DNA of 47,551 bases from a virus (IMGVR_UViG_3300046715_000069:1-47551); one strand, 5' to 3'. Positions 37,201 through 45,435 are shown, numbered from the stretch's first letter. Numbers and translations are program-made. The notes: generated by a model from the sequence alone, not told the origin.

Positions 37201-38260
37201 CAGCGAGATGGGTATCGCCTCGCCGTCCAAGAAGTTCCGGGCGCTGGGCGCATACACGATCAGCGGCCTGGTGCAGGGCCTGACGGGCTCGACCGCGAGC
37301 GTCAAGGCGGCGACGAAGAAGATCGCGTCGATGCTGTACTCCGACTTCGGCAGCAGCCACAAGGGCCTCCAGCAGACCGTCGCCCGGGACAACGCGCAAC
37401 TCCTGAAGCTCGCCTCACAGCGGGACTCCGTGGCGTCGAAGCTCAAGACGGCGCAGACGAACCTGGCGAACATCGGCAAGCAGTGGTCGTCGGAGAAGTC
37501 GACGATCGCGTCGGGCATCATGCAGGGCGCGTCGATCATCACGACCGGTGCCCCCGATGGCCGCCCAGTGAACACCAACGACGTCATCAGCCAGATGCAG
37601 GACAAGGTCAAGCAGGCCACCCAGTTCGCCGCGGAACTGGAACAGCTCCGCAAGAAGGGCCTGCGCTCGGATCTGATTCAGCAGCTCGCCACGGCGGGCG
37701 TGGACCAGGCCGGAGCGACCGCGCTGGCCCTGGCGGGCGGATCGTCCAGCCAGATCCAGCAGATGAACAAGCTGCAGTCGGGCCTGTCGACGGCGGCGAA
37801 CGCCACGGGCACGGCGGTCGCCAACTCGATGTACGGGGCGGGCATCCAGTCCGCGCGGGGCCTGATCAAGGGCCTGCAGTCGCAGGAGAAAGCGATCGAC
37901 GCGCAGATGCTGCGGATCGCGAAATCCATGCAGGCCGCGATCAAGAAGGCGCTGGGGATCAAGAGCCCGTCGAGGGTGATGGCGGAGCTCGGCGACTACA
38001 CAGCACAGGGCATGGCCGTCGGCATCAACCGCTCGACCAAGCACGCCGTGATCGCGGCCCGCGGCATGGCCATGGCAGTCCGCCAAGGAGCCACCATCAC
38101 CGGCAGCACCGGAGGCGGCTACCGCGGCGGAGACGTCCACGTCCACGTCACCGTGCAGGGCTCTGTGACCAGCGAACGGAACCTCGTCGAGACCGTGCGG
38201 ACCGGCCTCCTCAAGGGCGGCCTCCGCAATTCCAACGTCGGCCTCACGCCGAAACGATAG
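34289..38260 (+). CDS. Tape measure protein
   Basis: The 1323-residue product is the largest gene in the window and sits where the tape measure is expected. It has a hydrophobic segment at about residues 172-212 (ATLISLAPALTPIAAVATNV), long coiled-coil regions and the common motif AGGGLITGPGTGTSDSVPMM with NGEFVVNAQATRQHR near residue 880-910. Two copies of a C-terminal tape-measure motif follow (SPSKKFRALGAYTISGLVQG near 977, SPSRVMAELGDYTAQGMAVG near 1226). At about 1.5 angstrom per residue it predicts a tail near 200 nm. No peptidase domain was recognised in it. The GTG start follows CGGGGGC. Confidence 0.92.
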   Translation: MPDYLPPVVAKLQGDDASLTRVLATAKDKVKRWAVDVGKTKVTLTVDAKLRDGAAERIQQRIGRISGTATVGLRIDEAQQRRISAQLQRGPMTVPVKPVMDQQALRRVQVVLRELGRRIDVPVRPQMDDGAQRRAEARLARISRDRTVTIRTRVVGGGTPGNAAAGAANGVGAMATLISLAPALTPIAAVATNVALSLTAGTVAVGAFGLAVKSQLTSLGAAADAQGKYDAAVAKYGPLSKQAVQANQAVSTALDGMPVATQRAAMGFLHLKDDFKGWSDGLARFTMQPVLHSFAVAEQILPRLSPMVKDTSGQLDRLVTVAGGAVNTPGFDRIMKEFTAFADGALKHSVDDLIHFTRVLSEGGGNGAVGQFLAYAKAEGPQVKQTMADIARAVETLLKASSEAGPGMLTLVDDVAKLVAALPPSFVARVMQAYAAFRLFKLANSGITAVTDSVRTLSTRLAGLRAASAGAGGGVRGVGAAVGSLSTGAKVAGAVGIIAGLAYAAYKLTDSNKQARISVDDLSRSIQTGLSKGRIASPVLDELRQGMAGVLKETDASAGAWDKIGYSFTHWGAKWSSSASSSKAVANAQRDLGKAIGEVAQNQGVDKATQALALLNKEGAKVPTKYLKDYNNALADQAFQDQMAANAMGMFGNQAQAVQKKLDAQKQAAQGLQQAILDLNDANRAAMDAESQYRQSIDDATAMIKGHTKALSYSNGELDLGNQKAREAYGALSQMAASAESVSTAVLTQTGSQDKANRVLIDAHDRLVATAEKMGLNSQKAHQLADSLDSIKDPKVQVTVQTMTAESNLARAKAKVNAFPKSTRTTANFAYQQALADLRFYQQMIDRLHGKTVTVTINGVKTGVNASTYFQAGPHKAGGGLITGPGTGTSDSVPMMGSNGEFVVNAQATRQHRAELEAINSGSTGVVARAASVTAVGGNVASGLAAGIRGGQADVVASAVAMAHAAIGAFSSEMGIASPSKKFRALGAYTISGLVQGLTGSTASVKAATKKIASMLYSDFGSSHKGLQQTVARDNAQLLKLASQRDSVASKLKTAQTNLANIGKQWSSEKSTIASGIMQGASIITTGAPDGRPVNTNDVISQMQDKVKQATQFAAELEQLRKKGLRSDLIQQLATAGVDQAGATALALAGGSSSQIQQMNKLQSGLSTAANATGTAVANSMYGAGIQSARGLIKGLQSQEKAIDAQMLRIAKSMQAAIKKALGIKSPSRVMAELGDYTAQGMAVGINRSTKHAVIAARGMAMAVRQGATITGSTGGGYRGGDVHVHVTVQGSVTSERNLVETVRTGLLKGGLRNSNVGLTPKR

Positions 38261-38268
38261 GGGGGCCC

Positions 38269-41200
38269 GTGCCGAACCCGAAGATCGCGACACTGGTGGA
38301 CGATTTCACCGCGCCGACGATCAACACCACGTTGTGGGGCACGATCACCGGCGGTACGGCGACCCTGGACACGGTCAATGACCAGGTGCTGGTGGCCGTG
38401 CCAACATCGGCGGCGACGAACACTCTTGGCACGAGCGCACTGTACGACGCGACGGGCAGCAGCCTCTACGCGCAGGTCACCCCGGCCGCTCTGGGTAACG
38501 GCGCCACCCGCACGATCATGAGGTTGCAGCTCGACGCCAGCAACAGCATGTCCATGCGCATCGAAGGCGGCGTGTTCCGGCAGGTGGGGTTCACCGGCGG
38601 GGTAGCCAACTCCGTGACGCTGCCCACCTACGACCCGCACGCCCACCGCTGGTGGCGCCTGCGCGAGGCCGGCGGCATCTTTTTCGCGGACGCCTCCCCG
38701 GACGGTCTGAACTGGACGAACCTGTCGTCTCAGTCGTACTCGTGGTCGGCCACCGCGCTCAGTGTCCGTTTCGAGTCGGCAGCCACGGGCGCGGAGGTCG
38801 CGGGCAACGTCTCCGTTTTCGCGCACGTCAACACCCGCAACGGCGGGCAGTTCAACGAGAATTGGCCGCTCCTTGAGTACGGGGCGGGCCTGTCGTGGGG
38901 TGCGAACGGCGGCACGATCCCCAACGACCTGTTCGTGGACGTCACGGCCCGCACCCAGGGCCAGGTCACGGTGTCGCGGGGCCGGCAGTACGAGCTGGAT
39001 CAGGTGCGCGCCGGCGAGGAGAACGCGACTCTCGGCAACACCGACGGCTACCTCGACCCCACGTCGACGACTAGCCCGGTTGCGGGGCATGTGCAGCCGT
39101 TCCAGCCATACCGGATCCGCGCCCAATGGCCCGCCACCGTCAACCTCCTATCGCAGGGCATCGCCACGGGTGGGGACATCGGCGGGGTCACGGTCGGCAC
39201 GATCACCGCGAGCACGGTCCTCGACCTGCTCACGGACACGGACGCCACGGGCGGCAGCGTCGTCGCGTCGGCCACCGCATGGATCGGCGCCCATGTCGCC
39301 CAGTTCTCCGTGCCGATCGGCACGGCTGTTGCGCAGCGCATCGTCCACTGCGGGCAGGTCGCCGTGGTGCCTGGCCAGCCGTACACGGCCCAGTTCCGGG
39401 TCCGCAACGTCACCGCCTCTACGTCGCTGCAGGTGAAACCGTTCACCGGCTGGCCAACCACCGCGGGCTCGGCCACCCCCACCTCCTACACCTACGGCTC
39501 CACGGTCACCCTCACCGGAGCAGCGACCGCCGCATGGACCCTCATCACCGTGACGGGCACCGCACCGGCCGGGACCTACGGCATCGACATCGGCGTGGCA
39601 GTCGCGGCGACCGCGGCAGCGAACTGCTCCATCCAGGTCGACGGCAACCAGTTGGAGAACGGCAGCACCGCGTCCGCCTGGGTGTGCCCCGGCACGTGGT
39701 ACCCGCTGTACGCCGGGTTCTCCGAGGACATCCCGTCCTCGTGGAACATGTCCGGCACCTACGGCGTCGTCCAACCGCCAGCCGCGGACGCGTTCAGCCT
39801 GCTGTCGCAGCTCACCCTCGCTGATCCGCTGACGCAGGAGTTCAACTCCCACGGCCTGCGGTTCCTGTACACCCTCGCCGACCCCGAGGGCTCCACGACG
39901 TTCACGGACACGACGGGCGCGTTCGGGGCGATCGCGGCGACAGCGAGCAAGTACGGGCCCGGCGCGGTCACGGCAGGCGCGGCGATCACCGCAGCCTCAC
40001 CGTCGGGCGTGTACTCGGGGTCGACGGGCACGGTCGTGACGATCACCAACGGCCTGCCGGGCGTCAACACCACGCAGCCCGCATCGTTCCTGGACCTGGA
40101 CAGTGCGGGCATCCTCGGGCCCGGGTCGACGACGTTCACCCGCATGATCGCGTTCCGGTACGCGCCCGCCGTCCACCCGGGCATCGAAGCCGACATCTGG
40201 ACGGCCATCGACAACCACCACGGAGCCAATCCGGGCAGCCAGTTCAAGATCTGGATCGACAGCAGCGGCCACCTCAACGCGAACATGAGCTCGTTCGCCA
40301 ACGGCGGCCCAACCCTGTCGTCGTCCACTCCGGTCGCGGACGGCAACTGGCACCTGGTCTTGGTCGGCCAGGACGCCATCGGCGGCGCCAACACGACGTT
40401 CTTCCTCTCCGTCGATGGCGCTTTCACCAACACGGACTCCTCCGGCGGCACCGGTCACGGCAGCCCGTTCTTCCCGACCGGCATCGTTTCCGAGGCAGTC
40501 GGCGCGTTCGTCGACGGCACCCTCGGCAACACCACCACGTTCTCCTTCTCGGGCGATGTCTCCTACATCGCAGAACTGACGGCCGCGCTCACCTCAACGG
40601 ACTGCGCGAACCTGTACACGGCTTGGAGGTCCGCAGCGGCCGGGGAGTCGTCCGCGGCCCGGTACGCTCGGATCCTCCGCTACGCCTCCTACACCGGCCC
40701 GTCCAGCATCGCCACCGGCCTCACCACCAGCATGGGCCCAGCCGACACCGCCGGACAGGACGTCGTCTCCGCACTGCAATCGGTGGTGGATACCGAGAAC
40801 GGGGCGCACTTCGTGGCCCGAGACGGGACGATCACGTTCCTCGGCCGCAACGCCCGCTACAACGCCCTCACCCCAGCCGTCATCTTCGGGGAGCGGGACG
40901 ACCTCGGCGAGTGGCCCTACGAGGGCGTACAGACGGTCTTCGACTCCACGCACCTCGGCGGCATAGTGGAGGTCACACAGACCGGCACCGGGCAGGTCTT
41001 CTACGCGCGGGATGCGGCCTCCATCGCCGCCTACTTCCCGCGCACCATCACCCGATCGGTGAACGCATCCAGCGCCCTAGAGGTGCAGGATGCTGCGAAC
41101 TACCTGAAGAGCCGCTACAAGAACCCCCTGTCCCGCATCTCCAGCCTGACCCTGCACCCGGCCGCCATGCCAGCGATGTGGCCGACCGTCCTCGGCATGG

Positions 41201-41703
41201 AACTCTCCACGAGGGCGCGGGTGATGCGCCGCCCCCCGAACCTGCCAGCGACACAGATCGAGGTATTCGTCGAGAACATCGGCTGGTCGTGGGGTGACGA
41301 CAAGGCGGACGCCACCGTCACCCTGCAATGCAGTCCGGCGGACACCACCCTGTACGCGATCTTCGCCGCGTGGCACACGACGCTCAACGGCAGTCCAGCC
41401 GCGGGCGTCTCCACGATCACCGTCAACGCCAGCCAGGACACCACGAACCCCCTCGCCACCCAGTTGGCACCCGGCCAGCACCTCATCCTCGGGCAGAACA
41501 CCGCCAACCAGGAAACCGTCACCATCCAGACGGTCGGCGCATCATCGCCCGGCTGGACAACCTGCACCATCGCCCTGGCCGCCCCCACCACCAAGAGCCA
41601 CAGCGCGGGCGACATCGTCTGCGAACCCCTCCCTGCTGGCGTCACCGACCCCACGGTCTACGACGCGGCCAGCGCCTTCGACAGCACGGTTTTCGCCTAC
41701 TAG
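38269..41703 (+). CDS. Minor tail protein with LamG-like domain
   Basis: The 1144-residue product starts at a GTG 3 nt after a G-run. Residues 1-190 are a jelly-roll domain of concanavalin type (VDDFTAPTINTTLWGTITGG, FFADASPDGLNWTNLSS). Residues 195-420 resemble a tail-hub segment (VSRGRQYELDQVRAGEENAT). Residues 600-790 form a LamG-like sandwich (FLDLDSAGILGPGSTTFTRM, VADGNWHLVLVG, FFLSVDGAFTN). The 800-1030 part (NGAHFVARDGTITFLGRNAR) is hub-like, and the recurring beta module is at about 1043-1117. It is probably the tail-tip hub and adhesin that contacts wall glycans; specificity is unknown. Confidence 0.82.
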   Translation: MPNPKIATLVDDFTAPTINTTLWGTITGGTATLDTVNDQVLVAVPTSAATNTLGTSALYDATGSSLYAQVTPAALGNGATRTIMRLQLDASNSMSMRIEGGVFRQVGFTGGVANSVTLPTYDPHAHRWWRLREAGGIFFADASPDGLNWTNLSSQSYSWSATALSVRFESAATGAEVAGNVSVFAHVNTRNGGQFNENWPLLEYGAGLSWGANGGTIPNDLFVDVTARTQGQVTVSRGRQYELDQVRAGEENATLGNTDGYLDPTSTTSPVAGHVQPFQPYRIRAQWPATVNLLSQGIATGGDIGGVTVGTITASTVLDLLTDTDATGGSVVASATAWIGAHVAQFSVPIGTAVAQRIVHCGQVAVVPGQPYTAQFRVRNVTASTSLQVKPFTGWPTTAGSATPTSYTYGSTVTLTGAATAAWTLITVTGTAPAGTYGIDIGVAVAATAAANCSIQVDGNQLENGSTASAWVCPGTWYPLYAGFSEDIPSSWNMSGTYGVVQPPAADAFSLLSQLTLADPLTQEFNSHGLRFLYTLADPEGSTTFTDTTGAFGAIAATASKYGPGAVTAGAAITAASPSGVYSGSTGTVVTITNGLPGVNTTQPASFLDLDSAGILGPGSTTFTRMIAFRYAPAVHPGIEADIWTAIDNHHGANPGSQFKIWIDSSGHLNANMSSFANGGPTLSSSTPVADGNWHLVLVGQDAIGGANTTFFLSVDGAFTNTDSSGGTGHGSPFFPTGIVSEAVGAFVDGTLGNTTTFSFSGDVSYIAELTAALTSTDCANLYTAWRSAAAGESSAARYARILRYASYTGPSSIATGLTTSMGPADTAGQDVVSALQSVVDTENGAHFVARDGTITFLGRNARYNALTPAVIFGERDDLGEWPYEGVQTVFDSTHLGGIVEVTQTGTGQVFYARDAASIAAYFPRTITRSVNASSALEVQDAANYLKSRYKNPLSRISSLTLHPAAMPAMWPTVLGMELSTRARVMRRPPNLPATQIEVFVENIGWSWGDDKADATVTLQCSPADTTLYAIFAAWHTTLNGSPAAGVSTITVNASQDTTNPLATQLAPGQHLILGQNTANQETVTIQTVGASSPGWTTCTIALAAPTTKSHSAGDIVCEPLPAGVTDPTVYDAASAFDSTVFAY

Positions 41704-41712
41704 GAGCCGCAC

Positions 41713-42249
41713 ATGGGCCGCGTCCCACCCTCCCCACCCACCGAGTCCCCGGGCCTGTTCAACACCTCGGCCCTGTTCAACGGCCAGGTCAGGGACCTCA
41801 ACAACTTTGCGCTCACCGTACCCGTGTTCTCCGGGATCGCGACGGCCACGCAGTCGATCACCGGCGGTAACACCATGACGCCCCTGTCGTTCGACACGGA
41901 ACTCCTGGATCCCGACGGCGGCCACTCCACCGTCACCAACCCCAGCCGCTACACCGCAACCGTCCCCGGCACGTACCTCGTCATCGGCACCGTCGGATGG
42001 ATCGCCAACACCACCGGCGACCGGCGACTCCAAATCGGACTCAACAGCGCCGCGGTCGCCGGCAGCGGAACCAGCCTGGACCCCACCCAGGTCGTCATCT
42101 GCGGCATGCTCACGGCCGCCACCGTCACGATGAACGGCACGACGGACTTCGTTGAGGTCATGGCCGCACAGAACTCCGGGGGCGCACTCAATACCAACCC
42201 CACGGCCCCTTTCTCGTGCAGCATGCGCGTGATCTGGATCAGCCGCTAA
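41713..42249 (+). CDS. C1q-like trimeric tail fibre protein
   Basis: The ATG at 41713 follows AGGAG by 7 nt. After a short N-terminus (FNTSALFNGQVRDLNNFALT) the 178-residue product is a single C1q/TNF-like jelly roll: ATATQSITGGNTMTPLSFDT, HSTVTNPSRYTATVPGTYLV, IGTVGWIANTTGDRRLQIGL, TDFVEVMAAQNSGGALNTNP and a final CSMRVIWIS strand. Such domains trimerise and occur in phage fibres and bacterial surface proteins. It is probably a receptor-binding knob or fibre cap attached to the minor tail protein. Confidence 0.78.
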   Translation: MGRVPPSPPTESPGLFNTSALFNGQVRDLNNFALTVPVFSGIATATQSITGGNTMTPLSFDTELLDPDGGHSTVTNPSRYTATVPGTYLVIGTVGWIANTTGDRRLQIGLNSAAVAGSGTSLDPTQVVICGMLTAATVTMNGTTDFVEVMAAQNSGGALNTNPTAPFSCSMRVIWISR

Positions 42250-42270
42250 CCCCCAACCGAAAGAAGACCA

Positions 42271-42510
42271 GTGAGCGACAGCAGCGGGACAACCCAATAT
42301 CAGATCAGTGGGAACCTCGGCGACGACAGCTACGGCGTCACCCTGACCGATCCGGCCATGACCGATGCGGTAGCCCTCGGGATTGCTGAGGCATTCCGCA
42401 CCATGGCGCTGCCCGCCGGAATGACCCGTAGCGTCGCCATCTTCAAGACGGTGCAGAACGCGGTCACCACGACCGCGAACCTCGCAGACCCGAACCCTGT
42501 CTTCTTCTAA
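42271..42510 (+). CDS. Small tail-end hypothetical protein
   Basis: The GTG at 42271 follows GAAAGAAG by 5 nt. The 79-residue product contains YQISGNLGDDSYGVTLTDPA and a helix (MTDAVALGIAEAFRTMALPA). It closes the tail operon before a strong terminator. Not recognised. Confidence 0.6.
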   Translation: MSDSSGTTQYQISGNLGDDSYGVTLTDPAMTDAVALGIAEAFRTMALPAGMTRSVAIFKTVQNAVTTTANLADPNPVFF

Positions 42511-42549
42511 CTCCCTTCCGCCCGACCCCACCGGGCGCACCCCACCCTC

Positions 42550-42577
42550 AACCCCGCGCCGCTGGCCGGGGTTTTCT
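42550..42577 (+). terminator. Rho-independent terminator between tail and lysis genes
   Basis: AACCCCG (42550-42556) pairs with CGGGGTT (42567-42573) and runs straight into TTTTCTC. This is the most canonical plus-strand intrinsic terminator of the late region. Confidence 0.75.
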
Positions 42578-42594
42578 CATGCCCGGGAGGGCCC

Positions 42595-43464
42595 GTGCAC
42601 GTCCGTCTCATCGAACAGAACCACCGCCCCGGCCAGTACCTCGGCCGGCACGAGGAGCACGACCCGCGTAGTGTCGCCTACGCGCACGGCGTCCTGCCGA
42701 AGTCCGCGGTCAAGCCGGTCTCCTGGACTCGGCGGATACCGATCCTCGACCAGGGCCAGGTTGGCTCGTGTACCGGCAACGCCTTCACCGGCGTCGTCGG
42801 CACCGACTCCCTCGGGCGGACCGCCACAACCAGCGTGACCGTGAAAGCCGACTCCAAGGGCATCTTCAGCGCGGGCGCGCACGTCCTCGACGAGTCGTTC
42901 GCTCTGAAGGGCTACGAGCTCAACACCCGCCTCGACAGCGTGTCCGGCCAGTACCTGCCGGACGACACCGGCTCCTCCGGCATCGCGTGCGGCAAGTCGG
43001 GCCAACAGCTCGGCCTGTTCGTCTCGTACACGCACGCGTTCTCTCTCGACGCGCTGAAGTCGGCGCTGCAGACCGGTGCGGTGATGCTCGGCACCCCGTG
43101 GCTCAACTCGATGTTCGACCCGAAGGGCGACGGCACAATCGTTGTCGACCAGGGCTCCGGCGTGGCCGGCGGTCACGAACTGGTGGTGTCGGCGTGGGAC
43201 GGCAGCCAGTTCCGGCTGGACAACTCGTGGGACACCTCGTGGGGCGACGCCGGGTCCGGCTATGTCGCAGAGGCCGACATGGCGTGGCTGCTCTCGCAGG
43301 GCGGCGACGTCACCGTCCCGCAGTTCGCCAGCGTTCCCCAGCCGACCCCCACCCCGACTCCGACGCCCGCGCCGGTCCCGGCGGACGCCGACAAGGCCCT
43401 CGCCGCGGCCATCCGCGCCCGCCGAGTTGATGAGGACGCCTGGCTCAAGGCCAAGGGACTGTGA
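42595..43464 (+). CDS. Papain-like (C1 family) cysteine peptidase of the lysis region
   Basis: The 289-residue product carries the full papain-type active site. Gln53 and Cys59 are in ILDQGQVGSCTGNAF (six apart, as in papain's Gln19 and Cys25). His194 is in VAGGHELVVSAWDG and Asn210 in FRLDNSWDTSWGDAG. There is no signal peptide and no inhibitory prodomain, only about 45 residues before the active-site region. The C-terminus is a Pro/Thr linker (TPTPTPTPAPVP) and a charged helix. The GTG start follows GGGAGG by 5 nt. The gene is coupled by GTGA to a 96-residue protein and then the endolysin. Substrate is unknown: wall peptide, host protein or virion processing. Confidence 0.85.
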   Translation: MHVRLIEQNHRPGQYLGRHEEHDPRSVAYAHGVLPKSAVKPVSWTRRIPILDQGQVGSCTGNAFTGVVGTDSLGRTATTSVTVKADSKGIFSAGAHVLDESFALKGYELNTRLDSVSGQYLPDDTGSSGIACGKSGQQLGLFVSYTHAFSLDALKSALQTGAVMLGTPWLNSMFDPKGDGTIVVDQGSGVAGGHELVVSAWDGSQFRLDNSWDTSWGDAGSGYVAEADMAWLLSQGGDVTVPQFASVPQPTPTPTPTPAPVPADADKALAAAIRARRVDEDAWLKAKGL

Positions 43465-43751
43465 CCGTGGACTCCGTCTACCGCGAGCGCGCCCACCTGG
43501 TAGCGCATCTGGCTGCCGCCTACCCGTCGACGATCGGCTACCACGACCCGACCGAGCCGGACTGGGCTGTCGTCATCGTCAACCTGCCCACCGGCCAGGC
43601 GAGCTGGCACGTCTCCCCGGACGACATGGACCTCTTCGCGCACGTCGCCAGGACGGACGTCAACACCTGGGACGGCCACAGCACCGAAGAGAAGTACCAG
43701 CGCCTCGACAAGCACGCCCGCACGCTTGCCGCAGAGAGGAGCACGCCGTGA
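43461..43751 (+). CDS. 96-residue partner between peptidase and endolysin
   Basis: The product starts in a GTGA overlap and ends in a GTGA overlap. It has YRERAHLVAHLAAAYPSTIG, a beta hairpin (DWAVVIVNLPTGQASWHVSP), DMDLFAHVARTDVNTWDGHS and a C-terminal basic helix. I recall short proteins of this type next to actinophage lysis genes. No enzymatic motif is visible. The tight coupling on both sides suggests it works with the peptidase or endolysin. Confidence 0.65.
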   Translation: MTVDSVYRERAHLVAHLAAAYPSTIGYHDPTEPDWAVVIVNLPTGQASWHVSPDDMDLFAHVARTDVNTWDGHSTEEKYQRLDKHARTLAAERSTP

Positions 43752-44632
43752 CCGTCCTCGGCATAGACGTCGCCTCGTACCAGGGCACGTCGTACAACAC
43801 GACCGGCCTGGGCTTCGTGTTCGTGAAGGCCACCGAGAGCACCAGCTACGTCAATCCGAAGCATGACGCGCAGATTGCCTACGGCCGCACGCACGGCCTG
43901 ATCCCCGGGCACTACCACTTCCAGCGGCCCGGCTCCCCGACGGCGCAGGCCGCGTTCTTCCTGCAGCACGCCCACCCCCAGCCGGGGGATCTGCTGGCCT
44001 GCGACTGGGAAGACGGCGGCGTCTCCGATGACGACAAGGACGCGTTCATCCGGGCCGTCCGTGCAGCCCAACCGCACCTGCGGACCCTGCTGTACTGCAA
44101 CCGCGACTTCTGGCTCAACCGCGACAAGACCGGCTTCTACGGCGACGGGCTGTGGATCGCCGACCCCGAAGCCCCAGTCGGACACCCGCGCGTACAGGCT
44201 CCGTGGACCATGCACCAGTACGGCATCCAGGGCACCGACCGAGACGTCGCGAACTTCCCCAACCTGGCGGCGATGCGGGCCTGGGCGAACTTCTCCAAGC
44301 CCCCGGCCCCCAAGCCGAAGCCCAAGCCCCTCGCCGCCGCGAAGACGGTCCGGCTGCACGTCGCCGTCTGGGCCGCCACCCACTCCGCGGTCGACGAGCG
44401 GAAGTACCCGCAGAACGAACCGGAGATCCTCGCGATCCAGAACGCGCTCGTCGCCAACAAGCACCTCGCCCTTGGCCACTACCTGCCGGGGATCTACGAC
44501 ACCCCAACGAAGAACGCCTACGCCGCAGAGCAGCGCGCCCAGCACTACACCGGCACCGGCGCGGACGGCATCCCCGGCAAAGCCAGCCTCACCCACCTCG
44601 GCAAGCAGCACGGATTCACCGTCGCCGCCTGA
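43748..44632 (+). CDS. GH25 endolysin with C-terminal wall-binding-like domain
   Basis: The 294-residue product has an N-terminal GH25 lysozyme domain (residues 1-185): GIDVASYQG with Asp7, FVFVKATES with Glu29, a CDWEDG motif holding the catalytic Asp-x-Glu pair, and ADPEAPVGHPRVQAPWTMHQ followed by YGIQG. A Pro/Lys linker (PPAPKPKPKPLAA) leads to a C-terminal domain of about 95 residues resembling peptidoglycan-binding repeats (EILAIQNALVANKHLALGHY, YDTPTKNAYAAEQ, DGIPGKASLTHLGKQHGF). It cleaves the MurNAc-GlcNAc bond of peptidoglycan. No signal peptide is present, so a holin is needed. Confidence 0.92.
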   Translation: MTVLGIDVASYQGTSYNTTGLGFVFVKATESTSYVNPKHDAQIAYGRTHGLIPGHYHFQRPGSPTAQAAFFLQHAHPQPGDLLACDWEDGGVSDDDKDAFIRAVRAAQPHLRTLLYCNRDFWLNRDKTGFYGDGLWIADPEAPVGHPRVQAPWTMHQYGIQGTDRDVANFPNLAAMRAWANFSKPPAPKPKPKPLAAAKTVRLHVAVWAATHSAVDERKYPQNEPEILAIQNALVANKHLALGHYLPGIYDTPTKNAYAAEQRAQHYTGTGADGIPGKASLTHLGKQHGFTVAA

Positions 44633-44662
44633 CCACCCCAACCAGCAGAAACGGTCCCTCCC

Positions 44663-45055
44663 ATGCCCACCTTCAAGCTTTTCGGCGTTGAACCGGCGCT
44701 GATCCTTGGCGTCATATCCGCGGCGCTGTCGCTGGTCGTGACCCTCGGCGTCGGCCTGTCCGCCAACCAGGCAGGCGCCTGGTCCGCGGTGATCTCCGGC
44801 GTGTTCGCTGTGATCACCGCGGCCCTGACCCGCCCGATCGCACCCGCCGCATTCACCGGCCTCGTCGCCGTCGTCGCGGACCTCCTCGCCGCCTACCACT
44901 TCAACGTGTCGGCCGGAACGGTCGCTGCCGTCAACGCCCTCGTCGTCGCCGGCCTCACCCTCATCACCCGCGGCCAGGTCACCCCAACCACCGCGGTACG
45001 GCCCGCCGAACGGGCCCTGAAGACCACCGACACCCAGCACCCGACCAGCGCCTGA
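44663..45055 (+). CDS. Holin candidate
   Basis: The 130-residue product has hydrophobic helices at about residues 11-32 (ALILGVISAALSLVVTLGVG), 38-57 (AWSAVISGVFAVITAAL) and 63-77 (AFTGLVAVVADLLAA), plus a weaker one near 88-103. A hydrophilic C-terminal tail follows. The size, topology and position just after the endolysin fit a holin, which would open the membrane for the endolysin. Only a weak ribosome-binding site (GAAACGG) precedes the ATG, consistent with low, timed expression. No holin family signature was identified. Confidence 0.68.
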   Translation: MPTFKLFGVEPALILGVISAALSLVVTLGVGLSANQAGAWSAVISGVFAVITAALTRPIAPAAFTGLVAVVADLLAAYHFNVSAGTVAAVNALVVAGLTLITRGQVTPTTAVRPAERALKTTDTQHPTSA

Positions 45056-45062
45056 ACCAGGA

Positions 45063-45085
45063 GCGCCGCCCCGACCATGCGGCGC
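45063..45085 (+). terminator. Hairpin between the two membrane-protein genes
   Basis: GCGCCGC (45063-45069) and GCGGCGC (45079-45085) form a perfect 7-bp stem with a 9-nt loop. There is no T-run, so it may only be a processing or attenuating structure. Confidence 0.4.
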
Positions 45086-45126
45086 CCCACAGGCACAGAG
45101 CGCGGCACGAAAAGTAGGGGGTGACG

Positions 45127-45435
45127 GTGCCTGATGACGTCTCCGTGGGCGAGACATACCGGCGACTCAAGGACCACGAGACCCGCACCGACCGCATCCA
45201 CGAAGCGATCGAGAGCCGCATCACGAACGTCGCACGCGACTGCGTACCCCTGGCCCTGTACCAGCAGGGCGAGAAAGACCGGGACGACGACATGAAAGCG
45301 ATCTCCGACCGGGTCGCGAAGATCGAAGACCGGCCCGCGATGACGTGGGGCCGCTGGGTGGCCGTCCTGTCCGTAGCCGCCGCATTCCTCGGCCTCGCAG
45401 TGCAGGCATACAGCACCATGAAGGGGGCCAAGTGA
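45127..45435 (+). CDS. Coiled-coil protein with C-terminal membrane helix
   Basis: The GTG at 45127 is preferred over the GTG at 45121 because AGGGGG lies 6 nt before it and directly abuts the other. The 102-residue product has a charged coiled coil (VGETYRRLKDHETRTDRIHE, GEKDRDDDMKAISDRVAKIE) and a C-terminal transmembrane helix (WVAVLSVAAAFLGLAVQA). This layout recalls XhlA-type holin partners. It probably helps the lysis step or anchors at the membrane. It is coupled by GTGA to the collagen-like gene. Confidence 0.62.
   Translation: MPDDVSVGETYRRLKDHETRTDRIHEAIESRITNVARDCVPLALYQQGEKDRDDDMKAISDRVAKIEDRPAMTWGRWVAVLSVAAAFLGLAVQAYSTMKGAK

Noticed and set aside
33923-37399. 1158-codon open frame on the minus strand opposite the tape measure gene
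   Set aside because: Very long antisense frames are expected in GC-rich codon-biased DNA. The plus strand encodes a clear tape measure here, and the minus product is an Arg/Gly/Val-rich string without any domain.
43538-45157. 539-codon open frame on the minus strand over the endolysin and holin region
   Set aside because: It lies opposite the GH25 endolysin with intact active-site motifs. The minus product is Gly/Arg-rich low complexity.
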